A DNA stretch of 64,000 nt from Oscheius sp. JU75 (GCA_037178855.1 JASJZC010000002.1:8878501-8942500), one strand, 5' to 3'. Positions 23,383 through 35,760 are shown, counted from the first letter of the stretch. Translations and numbers: made by a program. Notes: a model not told the origin generated them from the letters alone.

Positions 23383-25398
23383 TTAATGACGGAAGCTGTT
23401 CGGGTCGTCGATTTGGAAGAAGGGCGAGTTGAACTTCTTCGACAGCTCCACAGCATCGTCGTGGGGAAGGGGCGGATGCTCGTCGACCATCTCTCCACTA
23501 TGGGCATCCGACTGGACATTTCTCAGGGGATCTTCGCGGATTGGAAGGAAGTCCTTGTTGGACTCGGAAGAGACCACTGGGACGCTCTGAAAGAGAATAA
23601 TAGTTGCTGGTGGACCGAAAACGAACGGCCGGCATTTCTTCAGCAGATTTGGGCTGGGTGTGTTGCCAAGAGTTGGCCTTGAATTCGGCAGACTTGACTA
23701 CCTCTTGAGGCTCCTCATCCATGGCTACATCGATGGCTGGACCGTTGAAACGTTCCTGGAAGCAGCTTCAGTCTCTCTCTCTCTCTCTCTTCTCAAAGTT
23801 GTCAATCCCCTGATCTCACCTGCTTCTCAAAGTTGTCAATCCCCTGATTCTCCTGATCATGAGCAGCGTTTCCATCAACCCAGTTGTTGGCAGCAGCCGG
23901 ATGTGGCTGCATGGGTAGATCGTCCTGTTTCTGCCACTCATTATGCCATCTCTGGGGCTCTTCGGCCATGTACCATGGCTGCTGAGCTTGCTGTTGTTCC
24001 TGATGTTGAGTCTGTTGTTGAGGCTGAGGGAAGACAATAGGAGCCTGGTTCTGTACAGGGAAGGGGAACTGGTTCTGCTGTCCAACGCTGGTATCCTGGT
24101 TCCATTGGTTGTTCCACTGTGGGAAGTTCTGCTGCCATTGGTTGGGAGCTGGGGCCGCCTGATTCCAAGGCTGGACCCATTGGGGCTGTTGCTGTGGCCA
24201 GGGCTGAAATCAATGTCATTTCCCTGTCTCTTTGCCTCACTGTCTTTCTCAGTCTCTTACCATTCTCTGTGGAGGAGGAGCAAAGAACTCTCTGTTCTCC
24301 TGAGAGGCGTCAGATTGGAAGAAGAATGGAGGCTGCTGCATAGGGACCTGAGGTCTGGGGAAGTTGTCGAACGGTCCCATGAAAGGCTTATCAAACTCGG
24401 GGAACCTAAAAACTTATTTCACTACATTGTAAAACCATATCTAAACCTCATTCGCCCGAAAAGATGGGGTCTTTCGAGCTCCCAGGCAGGCACAGGAGGA
24501 GGAATAGGAGGAAGTGGGGGCATATGTCTCATGCTAAAGATTAGACAGTTGACATGTTAGAAAAAGAGAAGACACACCAAGAAAAAAGACTTACGTCTCC
24601 CAGTTCTCGTAATCCTCGTCACGGGATTGAGGTCCAAAGAACTGCTTGGGAGCGGCAACCTCTCCGAATCCGTCTTGGAAGGCGCGGCTGTTCTAAAAAG
24701 GGAAGAATCTGTCTCTGTCTCTATCTCTCACCTCATCCAGGTTCATCGGCTTGACTTCAATGACATGAACCTGCATGTCTCCGTTCAGACCCATCTCCTC
24801 AGCCTTCTGTCTCATCCTATCCAACAGTTGCCGAAGGAAGCTAAAGCGGGCATCGACCTCCGGCCTTTCTTCGCTCTCCCCACTCTTCTCCACAATCGGA
24901 GCAATCGTTGGTGTTTCGCGGAGAGGCAGAACCTCGGGTGCATCGTTGGTCAGCCCGCGTCTGTTACTGAATGCCAATCGTTCGTCAATAACCGGAGGAG
25001 GCTGGGGCTGATTGTTGTTATTGTTATTCTGAGCTTGAGACAACAGCTCGTATCCGAGCATTCTTTGGCGGAGTTCGGCCCTGAAATTAGGATTTTCAAG
25101 GGACTGATCCGACAAACCATTTGAGGCGAAGGAAGGCCTGATCACGTTGGCGGTTGTAGGCAATTTCGGAGACTGTGAGGCAAAGGATGACGACCAGGAA
25201 GGCAGCTACGATCCATGTCAGCACTCCACATCCCTTTACTTTCCTCGGCGGTACTCTGGGGATAATAACTGGGCCTGGAGAAGCAGCTGGGGTGGATTGA
25301 CGGCTGTCGATCGGGATCTTGGACATGTCGACCTTCGTGGCTTCGGCAGCCTTCTGGGACTTTTCCTTGTCATCTAGACCCACCGTAAAGACCTTCAT
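23383..25398 (-). CDS. Single-pass membrane protein with Pro/Gln-rich tail, unknown function
   Basis: The N-terminus (MKVFTVGLDDKEKSQKAAEA) is cytosol-like and ends in a short Pro-rich basic stretch before one membrane segment, GVLTWIVAAFLVVILCLTV. This suggests type II orientation. A helical region (AELRQRMLGYELLSQAQ) and an Asn run follow. The remaining half is rich in Pro, Gln, Trp and Phe (for example WPQQQPQWVQPWNQ). The last exon ends FFQIDDPNSFRH. There are about seven exons; the final intron is about 40 nt if the last junction is EEMPA to SVPVVSSESN. An acceptor-like CTTTCAG lies 15 bases before the ATG. The anchor-then-tail layout recalls cuticle collagens, but there are no Gly-X-Y repeats. 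I do not recognise the family. Confidence 0.75.
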
Positions 25399-28300
25399 CC
25401 GCGGCTGATGGACCTGAAAGATGGCGATCGGTCAGGATTGAGAGGGAGAACACAGAAAGGACAAACAAGCGCCGCGAGGCTTGAACAAGGCAATGACCGG
25501 TGGCGCGAGCATGAGACGGTCAACAGTGTATCATGTACGAAGAGAGAAGAGAAATCGAGTGCCACGACCATGTGTTCAGTCTGTCACTGTCATTGACACT
25601 GGCACTCACTGTCCAGCAAAACTGTAACTCCAAAGGTAGGAGAATGAGAAAGAACCAACAGAATTCCACCTTCTCGGAACCGATAGAAGCCCCTGAACTC
25701 GCAAAAACAGAACCGGGACATCCCTCCATGCGGAGAGAGCTACAGGATGAAATGGTCAGAAAAATTGCCGCGCAGGGACTCTCACTGTGACCGGTCCGGC
25801 CTCCGGCCTGTTGACCCTTGGCTGCCCAAGCGAGGAGAGAGCGAGAGAGAGGACGAACACTGGATGTTCTCCATCTGTTAATAAGGGCAGAACCTTCAAC
25901 CTGTGACGTCGTCGAGAAGGTCAAGGGTGGGACCCAAAACTTGGTGTGGATCTCATTTAGGGAAACTGGTTCGGATGACGGAGTGCAGTCAAGAGAATGT
26001 TGGGAGGTTAACGACCCTATACCCCATAATGGGATGATTTGCCGCCAACTGGACGGGAAAGTTTGCACAGTACTGAAGATCATTTTCACTAGAGTCTCCA
26101 ATTGAACTGTTTTCCGTCCTTGGAAACATCTGCTATTATTTGGACGATTTTTCAAGGGCAAGACCATGGAACCGAGTTCTCAAGCCGCGAGAAGACTGGC
26201 TTCAGCTTTTGTAAACATCGACAGGAACACTTCAGGCTATGGCAGGATCTATTTTTGTCTGTCTCCCTGTCTCTCTGTAACTTTGTTTCTCTATCTCTCT
26301 ATCTCTTGGGCTCTCTTACTCTAGAAAAACCCTAACTTCCAAACATCAATTCTCAAAACTGCTGCGTAACAACTGTTTTCGATCTTGACCCAAGGTTGCA
26401 GTGTCCAGAAAATAGACCTGAACTTTGTCGCTGATAGGAAAAGAATGGAATTTTCAAGTGAGGGAGTGAAACACAAAAATGGTCAGTCCAGAAGGAGAGA
26501 ACAATGTCGTCACATTTTTCTCCCGCCAGCTCTGGCGTGTGTGTCTCGCCCTCAGGTGGGGGGAAAACAGCTCGCTTTGAGCTGTCAAGGACCGGTTGCG
26601 GGAATGAAATGACTGAAACGGAGCAGGAACTTTTTCACAGCAGAAATAATGAAAATGGTGATTCGATTAAGAGGAAAGAACACTTTGGAGGAGAAGAATC
26701 CACGTGACGTGCCGATGAGGAACCGTCTCGACCAAATCGTGTTCAGGAAGGTCAAGTCGAGGAAAGGCAACCATAATAACTGGACTCGGAGAAAATAGCG
26801 ACAGAGACAGAGCCACTTTGTCAAAAATGCCAGTTTCCCATGAAAACATCTTGAATGTTTTGTCTAAGCTGCGCCAGGAACACACCCTCTGTATAATCCG
26901 TGACGCAGTGTGTGCAATCAGACAGATTCCTTCTCAGCAATATCCGTATTTTCTTCGGCTTTGTTTGCTCAATGTTTCAATGAGAAAAGTCGCTTTTTTT
27001 TCAGCCGTGAGACCAAAATTGAGACCTGCTTGACCCCAAAAACTGGCAGGTATCAACTACCCCCCGCTGTGTTCCTAAGACGCAAGACCGTTCCACAATG
27101 ATCTGCAGCTGTCAGGACGGAGTTCCAAGAGATCGGGGACGTTCGGGCATTCCCTCTCCTCAAAAAGGACAATAACCAGTTTGGATCAGAGAGCCGATTC
27201 ACCTCGATATGTATGCGTGTGAGAGAGAGACAGACGCGCGACCGGCAGTAATGTACGAAAACAGGTGGGATGAGTCAGAAGAACGTAATTGCACGGATCA
27301 TTTGTGAAAGACTTGGTTTTGGCAGAAAGACATAGAGACAGAGATGCAGAAAGTCAGAGAGACAGAGAGATAGAGCGATAGAGAGATAGAGAGACAGATA
27401 ACCAGAGAGACAGAGAAAGAGACGGAAAGATAGTGAGACAGAGAGACAAACAAAAGTTCCAGTAAATCATTGCAAAAGAAAAGCTGAACCAAACATGTCA
27501 TCTCTCTGCATAAATGTTTCTCTTTATGAGTGCACAGAGGCAGAGAGAGAACGAAAGAGGACTGTGTGAGAGAGTGTGAAACCGGCTGTGGAAGTGGCCT
27601 CTCTCTCTTGTCAACAAACAGCCCGAGGCGTACCTCCATTTTCAGAGAGGAGAAAGAGGAACCGTTTTGTAGGACCTGCGCATGTTTACCGGTATGGTGA
27701 GATTAATTGGAACGAGGATAATCCGACTGTTTTCAAAAAGAGAAAAAGTAAAAATAGATTGGGAAGCCTCGTTCTTCAAGTGTGATACACTTGAGGATGG
27801 AACTCGATTCTGACAATGGAGGGATTAATCCTCCTCCCCTCTCCCCGGGACTGAAGTCATTTAAAAACAGGAGGATGAGGATGTGAGTGTTCCGTGCGAG
27901 CTCAGTGACAGATCACAAACTTGTCCTCAGGGGCAGGTTCTAATGTTTGGAAGACAACTGACTCATACTGTCAACCGTCAGAAAGGGACTGTCCCCTTCT
28001 AGAATGAGGATTATGTTGCTAATCGGATCAATATTCAGAATGGCAAGAGAGAAAGAGACCTCGGCGATTTGGATGATAATCGGTTACCGGCCTACGGTAG
28101 GGGAACCGGTCTCGTGGACTCAATTCTGGCACTCCTTCTGTTCCTTTCTAGTGAGTGAGAGGGAACAAATAGGCTCTGTTTTTGTATTTGTAAATGAAAT
28201 GAAAGTGAGAACAGCAGGAGAACAAGACAGAGAGACAGACAAAAGTTCCAGTCAAAACACATGAAAAGCTGAATAAAACATCTCATCTCTCTGCATTAGT

Positions 28301-29225
28301 GGTTCTCTTTATAGAAAGACAGAGATACAGAGAGATAGAAAGATAGAGAGAAGTTTCGCATCTCTTTGTTACCTCTGCTTGCAGTCAAAGGAAGAAAGAA
28401 ATCTTGTTGACAATTCTCTCTTTGCATGTTAGTTTGGTTACTCTTTCCTCTACAATCTTGGCAACAATCGTCTCAAGGGTTCACGCACGACCAAGATCAA
28501 CAAATGAGACTCACCGGTTCATAGTTAATAGACGGATAGCTTCCAAATATGCGCATTCTTATTCAGAGAGGGAATGGTTACTGTTTGTGACGGCCAGAGC
28601 CCGGCAAAAGGGATTTACGGGGACCTGATGGACTCGATCCTTGCGGTCAACGGTGCGTGACCATCACAGAGAGGATTTGCACCCCAGGAAGCTTTTTACA
28701 AAAGACATTCAGTTGGATTAGGGGCAGATGTGATCAAAAGCGTCAACCTGACTCGGATTACATGTGAGACAACAAGACCCTAAAGTCTTTAGGGTCATTT
28801 GTTTACACTTCTATTAAAATTCGAGAGGTTCTGGCTCTCTCTCTCTCTCTCTCTTTGAACAAACCGGAAGATTGATTCACTATCTAGTCAAAGAACTGGA
28901 TAGAGTATCAGTTTATGTTCAGCAAACAGAGCTAATGATTCATTGCCCTAATTCTCTAGTCAATAAAGACGTACGAGCTGGAGCTTAATAGACAAAGACC
29001 CTTTGAAAAAATATGAACGTACCTGAGGTGCTAGCGCGACCATGGCAGCGTAAACCGTGCGCTTGTGTGCGACAAACACGGGCCCTAGCTGTCAACAGTC
29101 TGTCCGGGATCCCGAACAAGATTTTGTCAAGTGAGATGCCGTGCTCGAAAAGTAAACAGTTCATTAGGCGGAGGACAATAAAGCAGTTTGAGCGCGGAAA
29201 TAAGTGACCAGAGATACAATACAGA
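25399..29225. other. Gene-poor, repeat-rich region
   Basis: No gene is recognised in 3.8 kb. TCTCTGTC/GACAGAGA repeats lie at 26240-26330 and 27310-27450. Duplicated blocks lie at 27440-27560 and 28220-28340. Short open stretches exist (for example plus strand 28003-28145, reading NGKRERDLGDLDDNRLPAYG), but no assembly or homology is apparent. Confidence 0.4.
27440..27560. repeat. Duplicated block, partner at 28220-28340
   Basis: Both copies read 'agagagacaNacaaaagttccagt', then 'aaaagctgaa', 'aaaca(t)' and 'catctctctgcat', then 'ttctcttta'. They are about 780 bases apart in the same orientation, each next to GACAGAGA repeats. A further short block (atctctttgtt-cctctgcttgcagtc) is shared by 28360-28386 and 31650-31677. 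Confidence 0.6.
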
Positions 29226-30379
29226 CTAGTAGCCGACACATTCTTCTTTCAATTCACGGAGTTTGCGTCTCTCTGTGTAAATCTGCTCCATGATATCTTT
29301 GGTGTTTAGCTTGCAGCTGAAGTTGGCATGGAATCGGAGAAAGACAGACTTACTCTTCTGTTAAGGGACAGCATTTGGCCAAGACTGAACATTGCTTGTG
29401 CCAGGAACGAGCCGAGTTTCTGCACTCTGTTAGCTTGGTGAATCTCTTTGCCGAGCGTTTCCGGCGTGCAGCTACTGATCTCTTTTTTCGAGAAGGAACA
29501 CGAGGAGCAAAGGCAAACTTCTTGTGGAGGGAATCACAAGTGGAACGCTGAAGAGAGTGTAAGTGGTAGGGACAGTGAGATATAGAGACCGAGCTCCATT
29601 GCTCATTTCACTCATATTGAACGGAGATCAGATTCGTGATTAGCGTCCTCGAAAACCCCCCAGAAAATAAAAAACAAAAAAGTTTTGTCTCCACAGGAAT
29701 CGAACCAACAATCCTCGGTGTTGTTTGAACCTCAAGCGAATGCGTTAACCACTTGGCCATGGTGCACGGCGCACCCGTACCATCTCGCCAAAGTCTGCTT
29801 GGCTTAGTGGTTAGCATTCTTACCTAGCGATCTAAGTACCCGGGTTCGATCCCGGCCGTAAGGTATTTGTCTTATTTGACGTTTCACGACGTTTTCAAGG
29901 ACGCTGAACACGGTCGTGGTCTTAGACAGAGACACACCTTCTCATCGTTTTTTTTTGTAAAAAGCTATTTTAGATCATTTTCGGCCTCTAAGCTATAAGT
30001 ACTTTCGAACGAACACATCGGAAAAGATAGAGTGACAGAGACACACCTTCTCATCGTCATCCATGGCAGCTTCCGACAGTCTGGCCTCGTCCAGATTGTT
30101 CTGAACACAATCCTTTGCCAGCTCGGCTCTCCTCATATGAAGACCATTCAACTCCAATTTTATCTGCCACTTCCGTCTTGAACAACTGTCTCCGGACCGG
30201 TTCTTAGAGTTCTGTTCCAGTTGAAGACATTCCCTCTGCTTCGTCTCCAGTTTTTCCATACAACTTACATAGTCCTCACAAAGACTCTGGACTCTGTTTT
30301 TGTCAGAAAATAAAATGTTCACCTGTGCAGAGACTAGTAGATTAGATAGCCCTACGAGAAAAAGTGTGTAGATTAGCAT
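29226..30379 (-). CDS. Secreted cysteine-rich protein with dibasic cleavage sites
   Basis: Three exons join in phase (30379-30047, 29547-29354, 29316-29226), giving 205 residues. The signal peptide is MLIYTLFLVGLSNLLVSAQ. The first exon has spaced cysteines (SLCEDYVSCMEKLETKQREC). The second exon contains RKKRS and RRKRS, which fit furin-type processing, and a Cys cluster (WHKQCSVLAKCCPLTEDC). The protein ends LRELKEECVGY. About ten cysteines in all suggest disulfide bonding. I do not recognise the family. The start follows CTTTCAG by 14 bases. Intron 1 contains a double-tRNA SINE. Confidence 0.8.
29620..29990 (+). mobile_element. Double-tRNA SINE, copy 3 (best preserved)
   Basis: The left module reads on the minus strand: A box TGGCCAAGTGGTTAACGC (inverse at 29740-29757) and B box GGTTCGATTCC (inverse near 29698-29708). 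The right module reads on the plus strand: TGGCTTAGTGGTTAGCATTC near 29801 and GGGTTCGATCCCGG at 29841. About 30 bases separate the two 5' ends. A 3' tail follows to about 29990. It lies in an intron of the Cys-rich gene. Confidence 0.85.
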
Positions 30380-30559
30380 CACAGCATAAGGCACTGAAAG
30401 TTGTGTATACGAGAAGGAAATAAACATTGGAGGAGAGTACGGATGGCAAGTCAAGAGCTTTTTATAATATGTTCAACTCCGATTAAATTATTATAATCCA
30501 CGCTTATTAGTACGTTTATTGTTCGTACGCTCATTGAACAGGCCGCAGAACAGAACAAT

Positions 30560-30745
30560 CCTATGTCTCTCAGTCTTTCTGCCTCTCTGTCTCTCTGTCG
30601 CTCTGTCTGCTTGTCGATCTATCTCTGCCTTCCTCTCTGTCTCTTTGTCTCTTTATCTCGCTGTTTCTCTGTTTCTTTGTCTCTAGGTCTCTCTGTCTAT
30701 GTCTACCTCTCTCAGTCTTTCTGTCCCGATGTCTGACTGTCTGGA
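30560..30745 (+). repeat. TCTCTGTC-type microsatellite
   Basis: Imperfect tandem TCTCTGTC units run for nearly 190 bases, upstream of the Cys-rich gene. Confidence 0.9.
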
Positions 30746-32577
30746 GTGTTGAAAAATCCATAGAGGAAAGAGTAATAAGGTCATGTTTGTACAAATGGTA
30801 CTCGAGTGTGAGCGATCTACAATGGATAGAAGGAAAATCGATGCGCGACAATAATCCTCCCGATTTGAAATGCTAAAGTGAGAAAAAAAATCATTTCAAC
30901 CTGACGCACAGTCATTGGACTGATTTTCAAGGGATGGCCATAGCGTAATGACAATAGTTAATTACGAGGCGGGGCTGCACCAAGGCCACTCGACGACAGC
31001 TATTATGTGCTTAGGTGGTTACTGCCAAAAGTTGCTTTACAGTTTTTCGATTTCGTGAAAGTGTCGTAGTGGCGATGACCCGGGTCGATTGCATTGTTTT
31101 GAACGACCACTTTCCGCCCAATTGGGCATTATTCGGGAAGAATTGTGGCTATTTTATGTGAACTAAAAACAAACAAGAAAGAGAGACAAAGATAGAGATA
31201 TTGAGATACAGAGAGACCAAGAGAGACAGAGACAATTTTCTAATCGATTATAGTGTGTCGGAAAAAAATGGGTCTGACTGCGAGCTGCAACAAAGGAGAC
31301 GCCGTTTGATTTGCCGTCATTGAATCCGGGACTGAGCAAACACAGTTAGGGGCAATTATGGAGCGGAACTCGGTTCTTTTTTGGTCGATAGGAGGATTAC
31401 TGAATCTGTTCTGGAGGCTATACTCTGAAAAATGAGAGCAAAAACTTTTTTGCGCTGCCGACGCCGGTCTTGCGTTCAAAATAAGGCCATAACTGATGAG
31501 GCGGTTGTTTGTCTCTCCGAGCCTCCGAAGCGCCAGCAGTAGTGGTCAAGATGTAAAATGAGCTTCCGGAGGATGGGTACGACATGCAAATGAGGCTGTT
31601 TGGATCATGGAGCTGGGAGCAGCAATTGCAAAAAGATTAGAAGATCCGTATCTCTTTGTTGCCTCTGCTTGCAGTCTGTTTTTCTCTCACAAAACAAATC
31701 CCGTCAGCACGGTAGCATGTAGGCGAATGACAAATTCAGCCACAATCGGGGCGGCATCTATGCAAATGAAGACTCCCCATTCCCGAGAGAACAATTTCAA
31801 TCGCCATGAGGTTTTGGCGAGAACAGAAAAAGAAGCCCTGTGGTCAAAATTTGGTCTCCTCAGAGACTCCTAGCTCGGACACACAAACGCAATTACGGAG
31901 GGAAGCACTTGAGAATTTTGGAAACTTTGAAAGGAGAAGGATAACGAGGACAACTGCCTCCCGCGATAAAGATATTCATAGTCGGGCGGGAGACATTACT
32001 CTTCATGGAGGGTATACGACTGAATTCCCAAAATGCCAGAGATGGAGCGATAATGGCTGGCAGCAAGAGTCCTTGGCTGGCCATTACTCTAGCGTTTCTG
32101 ACTCATCTTTCGTCGCCGTATCCCCTCGAGGATATAAGAACGAGAAATGTGCTCTTCAGTGGGCCGCTTTTTAGAGAAGAAGGAGAAAGTTGGTTGGAAC
32201 TTTGATGACAGAAGACTGGAAGACAGAGAGACAGGGTGGGAGCAGAGAGACAGGGAGACAAATGTACTTTGTGCTTTTTTGCCGAGGCTGAAGAGGAAGC
32301 ATAGTTTTTGGTGGATCACATTCAGCCGCGAACAGTGTTTGTTCATTTCAGACAAGTGAAGGCACCTTCTCCTCCGATCCGAGGCAAACACCCTTCCCAT
32401 GATCCCAAAGCCAAGCTTGAAAAGACGAAAACGAGAGTGGGAAAGGTTCTGACCCTCAATAGCATGCCTAGGCCGGATATCTTTAAGCTCAAAAACAGAA
32501 TTTTCGGCGGCCTTCTCACAATTGCGGAAATCGGCAGTGGAGCGCAATGGGAGAGAATTTATTTGGGAGTGTGTGGA
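30746..32577. other. Intergenic region, no clear gene
   Basis: No gene is recognised. A small plus-strand frame at 32053-32205 encodes 50 residues with a hydrophobic N-terminus (MAGSKSPWLAITLAFLTHLS). It could be a secreted peptide, but it has no acceptor or other support. GACAGAGA repeats lie at 31180-31230. Confidence 0.35.
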
Positions 32578-34472
32578 TCACAGACGAACGTCCGTCTTGC
32601 AGCAGCAATCTCGACTCTTTTGACTGCAACGCGAGGAGGCAGAGTCTCCTCTTGCGAGACGGACGGGAGGGCGCGAGCAGGCCATCAAGGTGACGATCTG
32701 GGTCCGGAGGAGATCTAAAACAAGAATTATTCAGAGACAGAGACAGAGAGACAGAGATACAGAGAGACTGAGACGTGGCTCACCAATTTCATTCTTCGAA
32801 TCCGGTGAGAACATTTCGAGATCCTTGTCAATGATAGTTTTCAGCTTTGCCGTTCTTTCCGAGAAAGTTGGATCGAAGGGCCAGGCCAGCATGAGGGCAG
32901 TCACCGAGCCGCTCTGGAAGACCTGTCCAATACTGGTCTCTCGGATTTCCTTGCAGATCACCCGGCAGGCTTCCGATAATTCACAAGCACAAGGAGAGTT
33001 GTCTCTCTCCAGCTCGCCCTCGATCTGCTTCGAGGTGCAACAAATCGTGTTGTGGGAGAAGCATTGAGCAAAACGACGACAGTTGTGGGACAACTCTTCT
33101 TGGAGATCTGAAAGAGGGTCACACAGCAGGTGCTCGTCCCAGGATATCACTGCGTCGGCAAACTGAAAGTTTTTGATCAGAAAAGAACAGCCGACGACCC
33201 CGTCGGACAGTTTCATACGTACCTGTGCCTCATTCTGACTCATGTTGCACTTCAGTCCGAACATGACCAAGGGTCTAGAGTTTTCCTTTAGTTTGAGCGT
33301 GACATAGCCTGAAAGCAAGTTGACAGAGACTGGCTGGGTTTTTGAAGCAACAACTATGCTCATTACTCAGCCTCACTGTCATGATTTCGGATCTTCGCGG
33401 GTTCCTCTAGTGCCGGATGGCGCTTTTGGCGGCGAAACGAAATGCGCACGAGTTTTAAACTGTTACATTTCGGCCTGGAAACCCCCCTTACGAAATTCGG
33501 CAATAAACCTTGGAATCCTGATGCAAAAGGCTATCAAAAGACACCTCAGTGGTAGCCAAATTCCCGGTTGACACAGTTTCCCAAATCTCCGATACCCTAC
33601 CTCTAGGCTTCTTAGTTGATGTGTCAACCGAGACCATTGCTGCCTGGAGCTGCTGGAGTGTGATCCAGTGAGGCGGATACTTGAATCTGGCCACATCCAT
33701 AATAAGGACTCTGTCTGTTCCGGAATGATAGGCAGCTAGGGGAGAGAAGTGTCCTGAAACCGTTACTATGCTCTATGGTCGGTCCAACCAGCCTTTCCCA
33801 GTCTGCTGAAGAAAAGAGCGATCGTAACTGGACACAACCACAGTCGACTCGCCTTTCACTGATGAGATCACGTCGTTCCTGAGCTTCTTGAGGAAGTCTG
33901 GAAACTTTTCTGAGAAAATCTTGTCCACAGCCTACTTTCACTCTCTTCACCATAGAACATGACAGTCTCTAGACGATTGCACATGGCCAAGCAGCTGAAT
34001 TGAGCCAAGTTGATACCCGTTCTGAAAGAGACATACAGTGAGTAGTCTGTCTGTCTCACTGTCTTTCAACCTCCCAGTCTCTTCCTGTCTGTCTATCTCT
34101 CTGTCTGTTTCTGTCTTTCTTTGCCGACTCACTTCTTCACATTTTCCAGCGGAACACAGCAGTCTAGCATAGACTCGTGATAAAAACGCCATGGTGCCTT
34201 CCAAACTTGTTCCGGGTCTACTTCAAGGGCATTCAAGACCATCACCAAAGTACTGAGACCACAATATGCCGGCTCATCTTGTGTGAGAAACTGTGAGGCC
34301 AATTTAAAGTAAATATTCGCATTGCCTGTAAAATTATAGCTCAAAAACGGAGGTGGAAGTGGGTACCTTCTAATAGACTTTCCGTGAACAAGCGCTTGCC
34401 CTCAGCTGATGCAAAATCGATGCAGCTGTCGGGCAATGGTCGCCTATAGAAGTTCTTGGCCGTGACGGACAT
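32578..34472 (-). CDS. pcs-1: Phytochelatin synthase
   Basis: Phytochelatin synthase joins gamma-Glu-Cys units of glutathione into metal-binding phytochelatins and gives cadmium tolerance in nematodes. The N-terminal catalytic domain is complete: [14 protein letters not shown] at the start, then the nucleophile Cys in [40 protein letters not shown] follows, then the His in [12 protein letters not shown] and the Asp in [20 protein letters not shown] then joins [15 protein letters not shown]. The C-terminal half has many cysteines ([20 protein letters not shown]) and ends in [12 protein letters not shown], a likely metal-sensing tail. About eleven exons; the last runs to 32578. Introns contain repeats on both strands. 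The gene appears intact. Confidence 0.93.
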
Positions 34473-34964
34473 TCGTTCCAGATTCCAGCGACAATTACGG
34501 AATTGTACTAGAAGTTGCTCAAATAAGAAAAAGAAGGAGAAAACGAACAGATGCACGTGGGGGAAAGGCGCATTCATACAGACATTTCGTGATCCAAATG
34601 GTGGGCGCCCGAGAGCGCGAATGATTTTGAAACAGCTGTTGATGCAAAACAGTCAGCTCGGGAAAAAAGCGGCCCTTTGGTCAGTTTTGCACAGAAAACA
34701 TAAGATTAGAAGGATGTTGCCTCGAGATTACAACGTGATTGAGGGCCATGAAAATGGCAGAGAGGGGAGACAGAGAGACTACTAGGAGGTGGAAATAGAG
34801 ACGTGTTTGGTTAATGACTCAGGCGGTGGAGGCTGATGCGTAAACAAAGGGCACTGTCAGCAGAGCGTGTACATTCTGGAACAGAGAGATTCGTTCTACC
34901 TTATCGTTTTTTTTTACTTTCTCCATTGCTCTGTCTAGCTCTTTCTTCATGTTCATCGTCAACA

Positions 34965-35290
34965 GAGGTCAGAATCGTAATCAGCGCCCTCGAAAACTCC
35001 CAGAAATTGGAAAAAAAAAGGTCTTGTCTTCGCAGGAATCGAGCTAAGAAGCCTCGGAGCGTAAGCGTTAACCATTAGGCCATGGTAGACGGCGCGCCCG
35101 TATCGTCTCGGAAAAAAAATCGCGTGCGCTTGGTCGAATGATTAGCGCTCTCGTCTGGTAATATAAAGACCCGGGTTCGATGGAAATTTTCTCATTTTAG
35201 GTTTCCTGATGTTTTTGTGGCGCTGGCCTCGGACGCGGTTTCAGTTTTTCTCTAAAAAGCTATTTTGGATCACTGTCCGCCTCTTACAAC
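34965..35290 (+). mobile_element. Double-tRNA SINE, copy 4
   Basis: The left module has its B box near 35037 (minus strand) and A box near 35075. The right module starts GGTCGAATGATTAGCGCTC and reaches GGGTTCGAT near 35174, but is shortened after it. The tail at 35215-35285 is well kept. It is intergenic, upstream of the phytochelatin synthase gene. Confidence 0.8.
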
Positions 35291-35760
35291 AGAGAGATAG
35301 AGAAATGGAAAGGCATAAGGACAATCGAACTTACTTGATCGAATGCAGAAATGCTTTTCGATTTCGTTCTGGACTGGACGACCCATTCTCAGCAAACAAT
35401 CTGCTTTATTATATCTTAATTTTGCACATTGCACATTCTCATTGTAAACACCCTGGAATTCGGGGCGATAGCAGAGTAAGATGGCAAGATCAAGGCTAGA
35501 GAATAGAAACGTGGGAACTGGGAGCTTCAAACATGATCTGTGCTCATGAAAACCGGTGAGCGCTTATCTCTTAACGATCACCAGGTAGAAGCAATTTGGT
35601 AAAGCAGGAACTGGAAAAGGAGCAGAGAGACAAGAGAGAGTTAGAGAGGCAGAGAGACGGAGATGCAGGGAGGCAGAGAGGTAGAGAGATAGAGGGACAG
35701 ACAGGCTTGAAGATTGACATCAAATTTAAAAAAAACAGACAACTTTATTGAAAGAAAAGC

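Noticed and set aside
25520-26167. A 215-codon open frame on the minus strand
   Set aside because: Composition is not protein-like, it has no family match, and it lies in the likely promoter region of the neighbouring gene.
28003-28145. An exon reading NGKRERDLGDLDDNRLPAYG
   Set aside because: It stands alone without partner exons, and a related block at 28600-28650 suggests repeat DNA.
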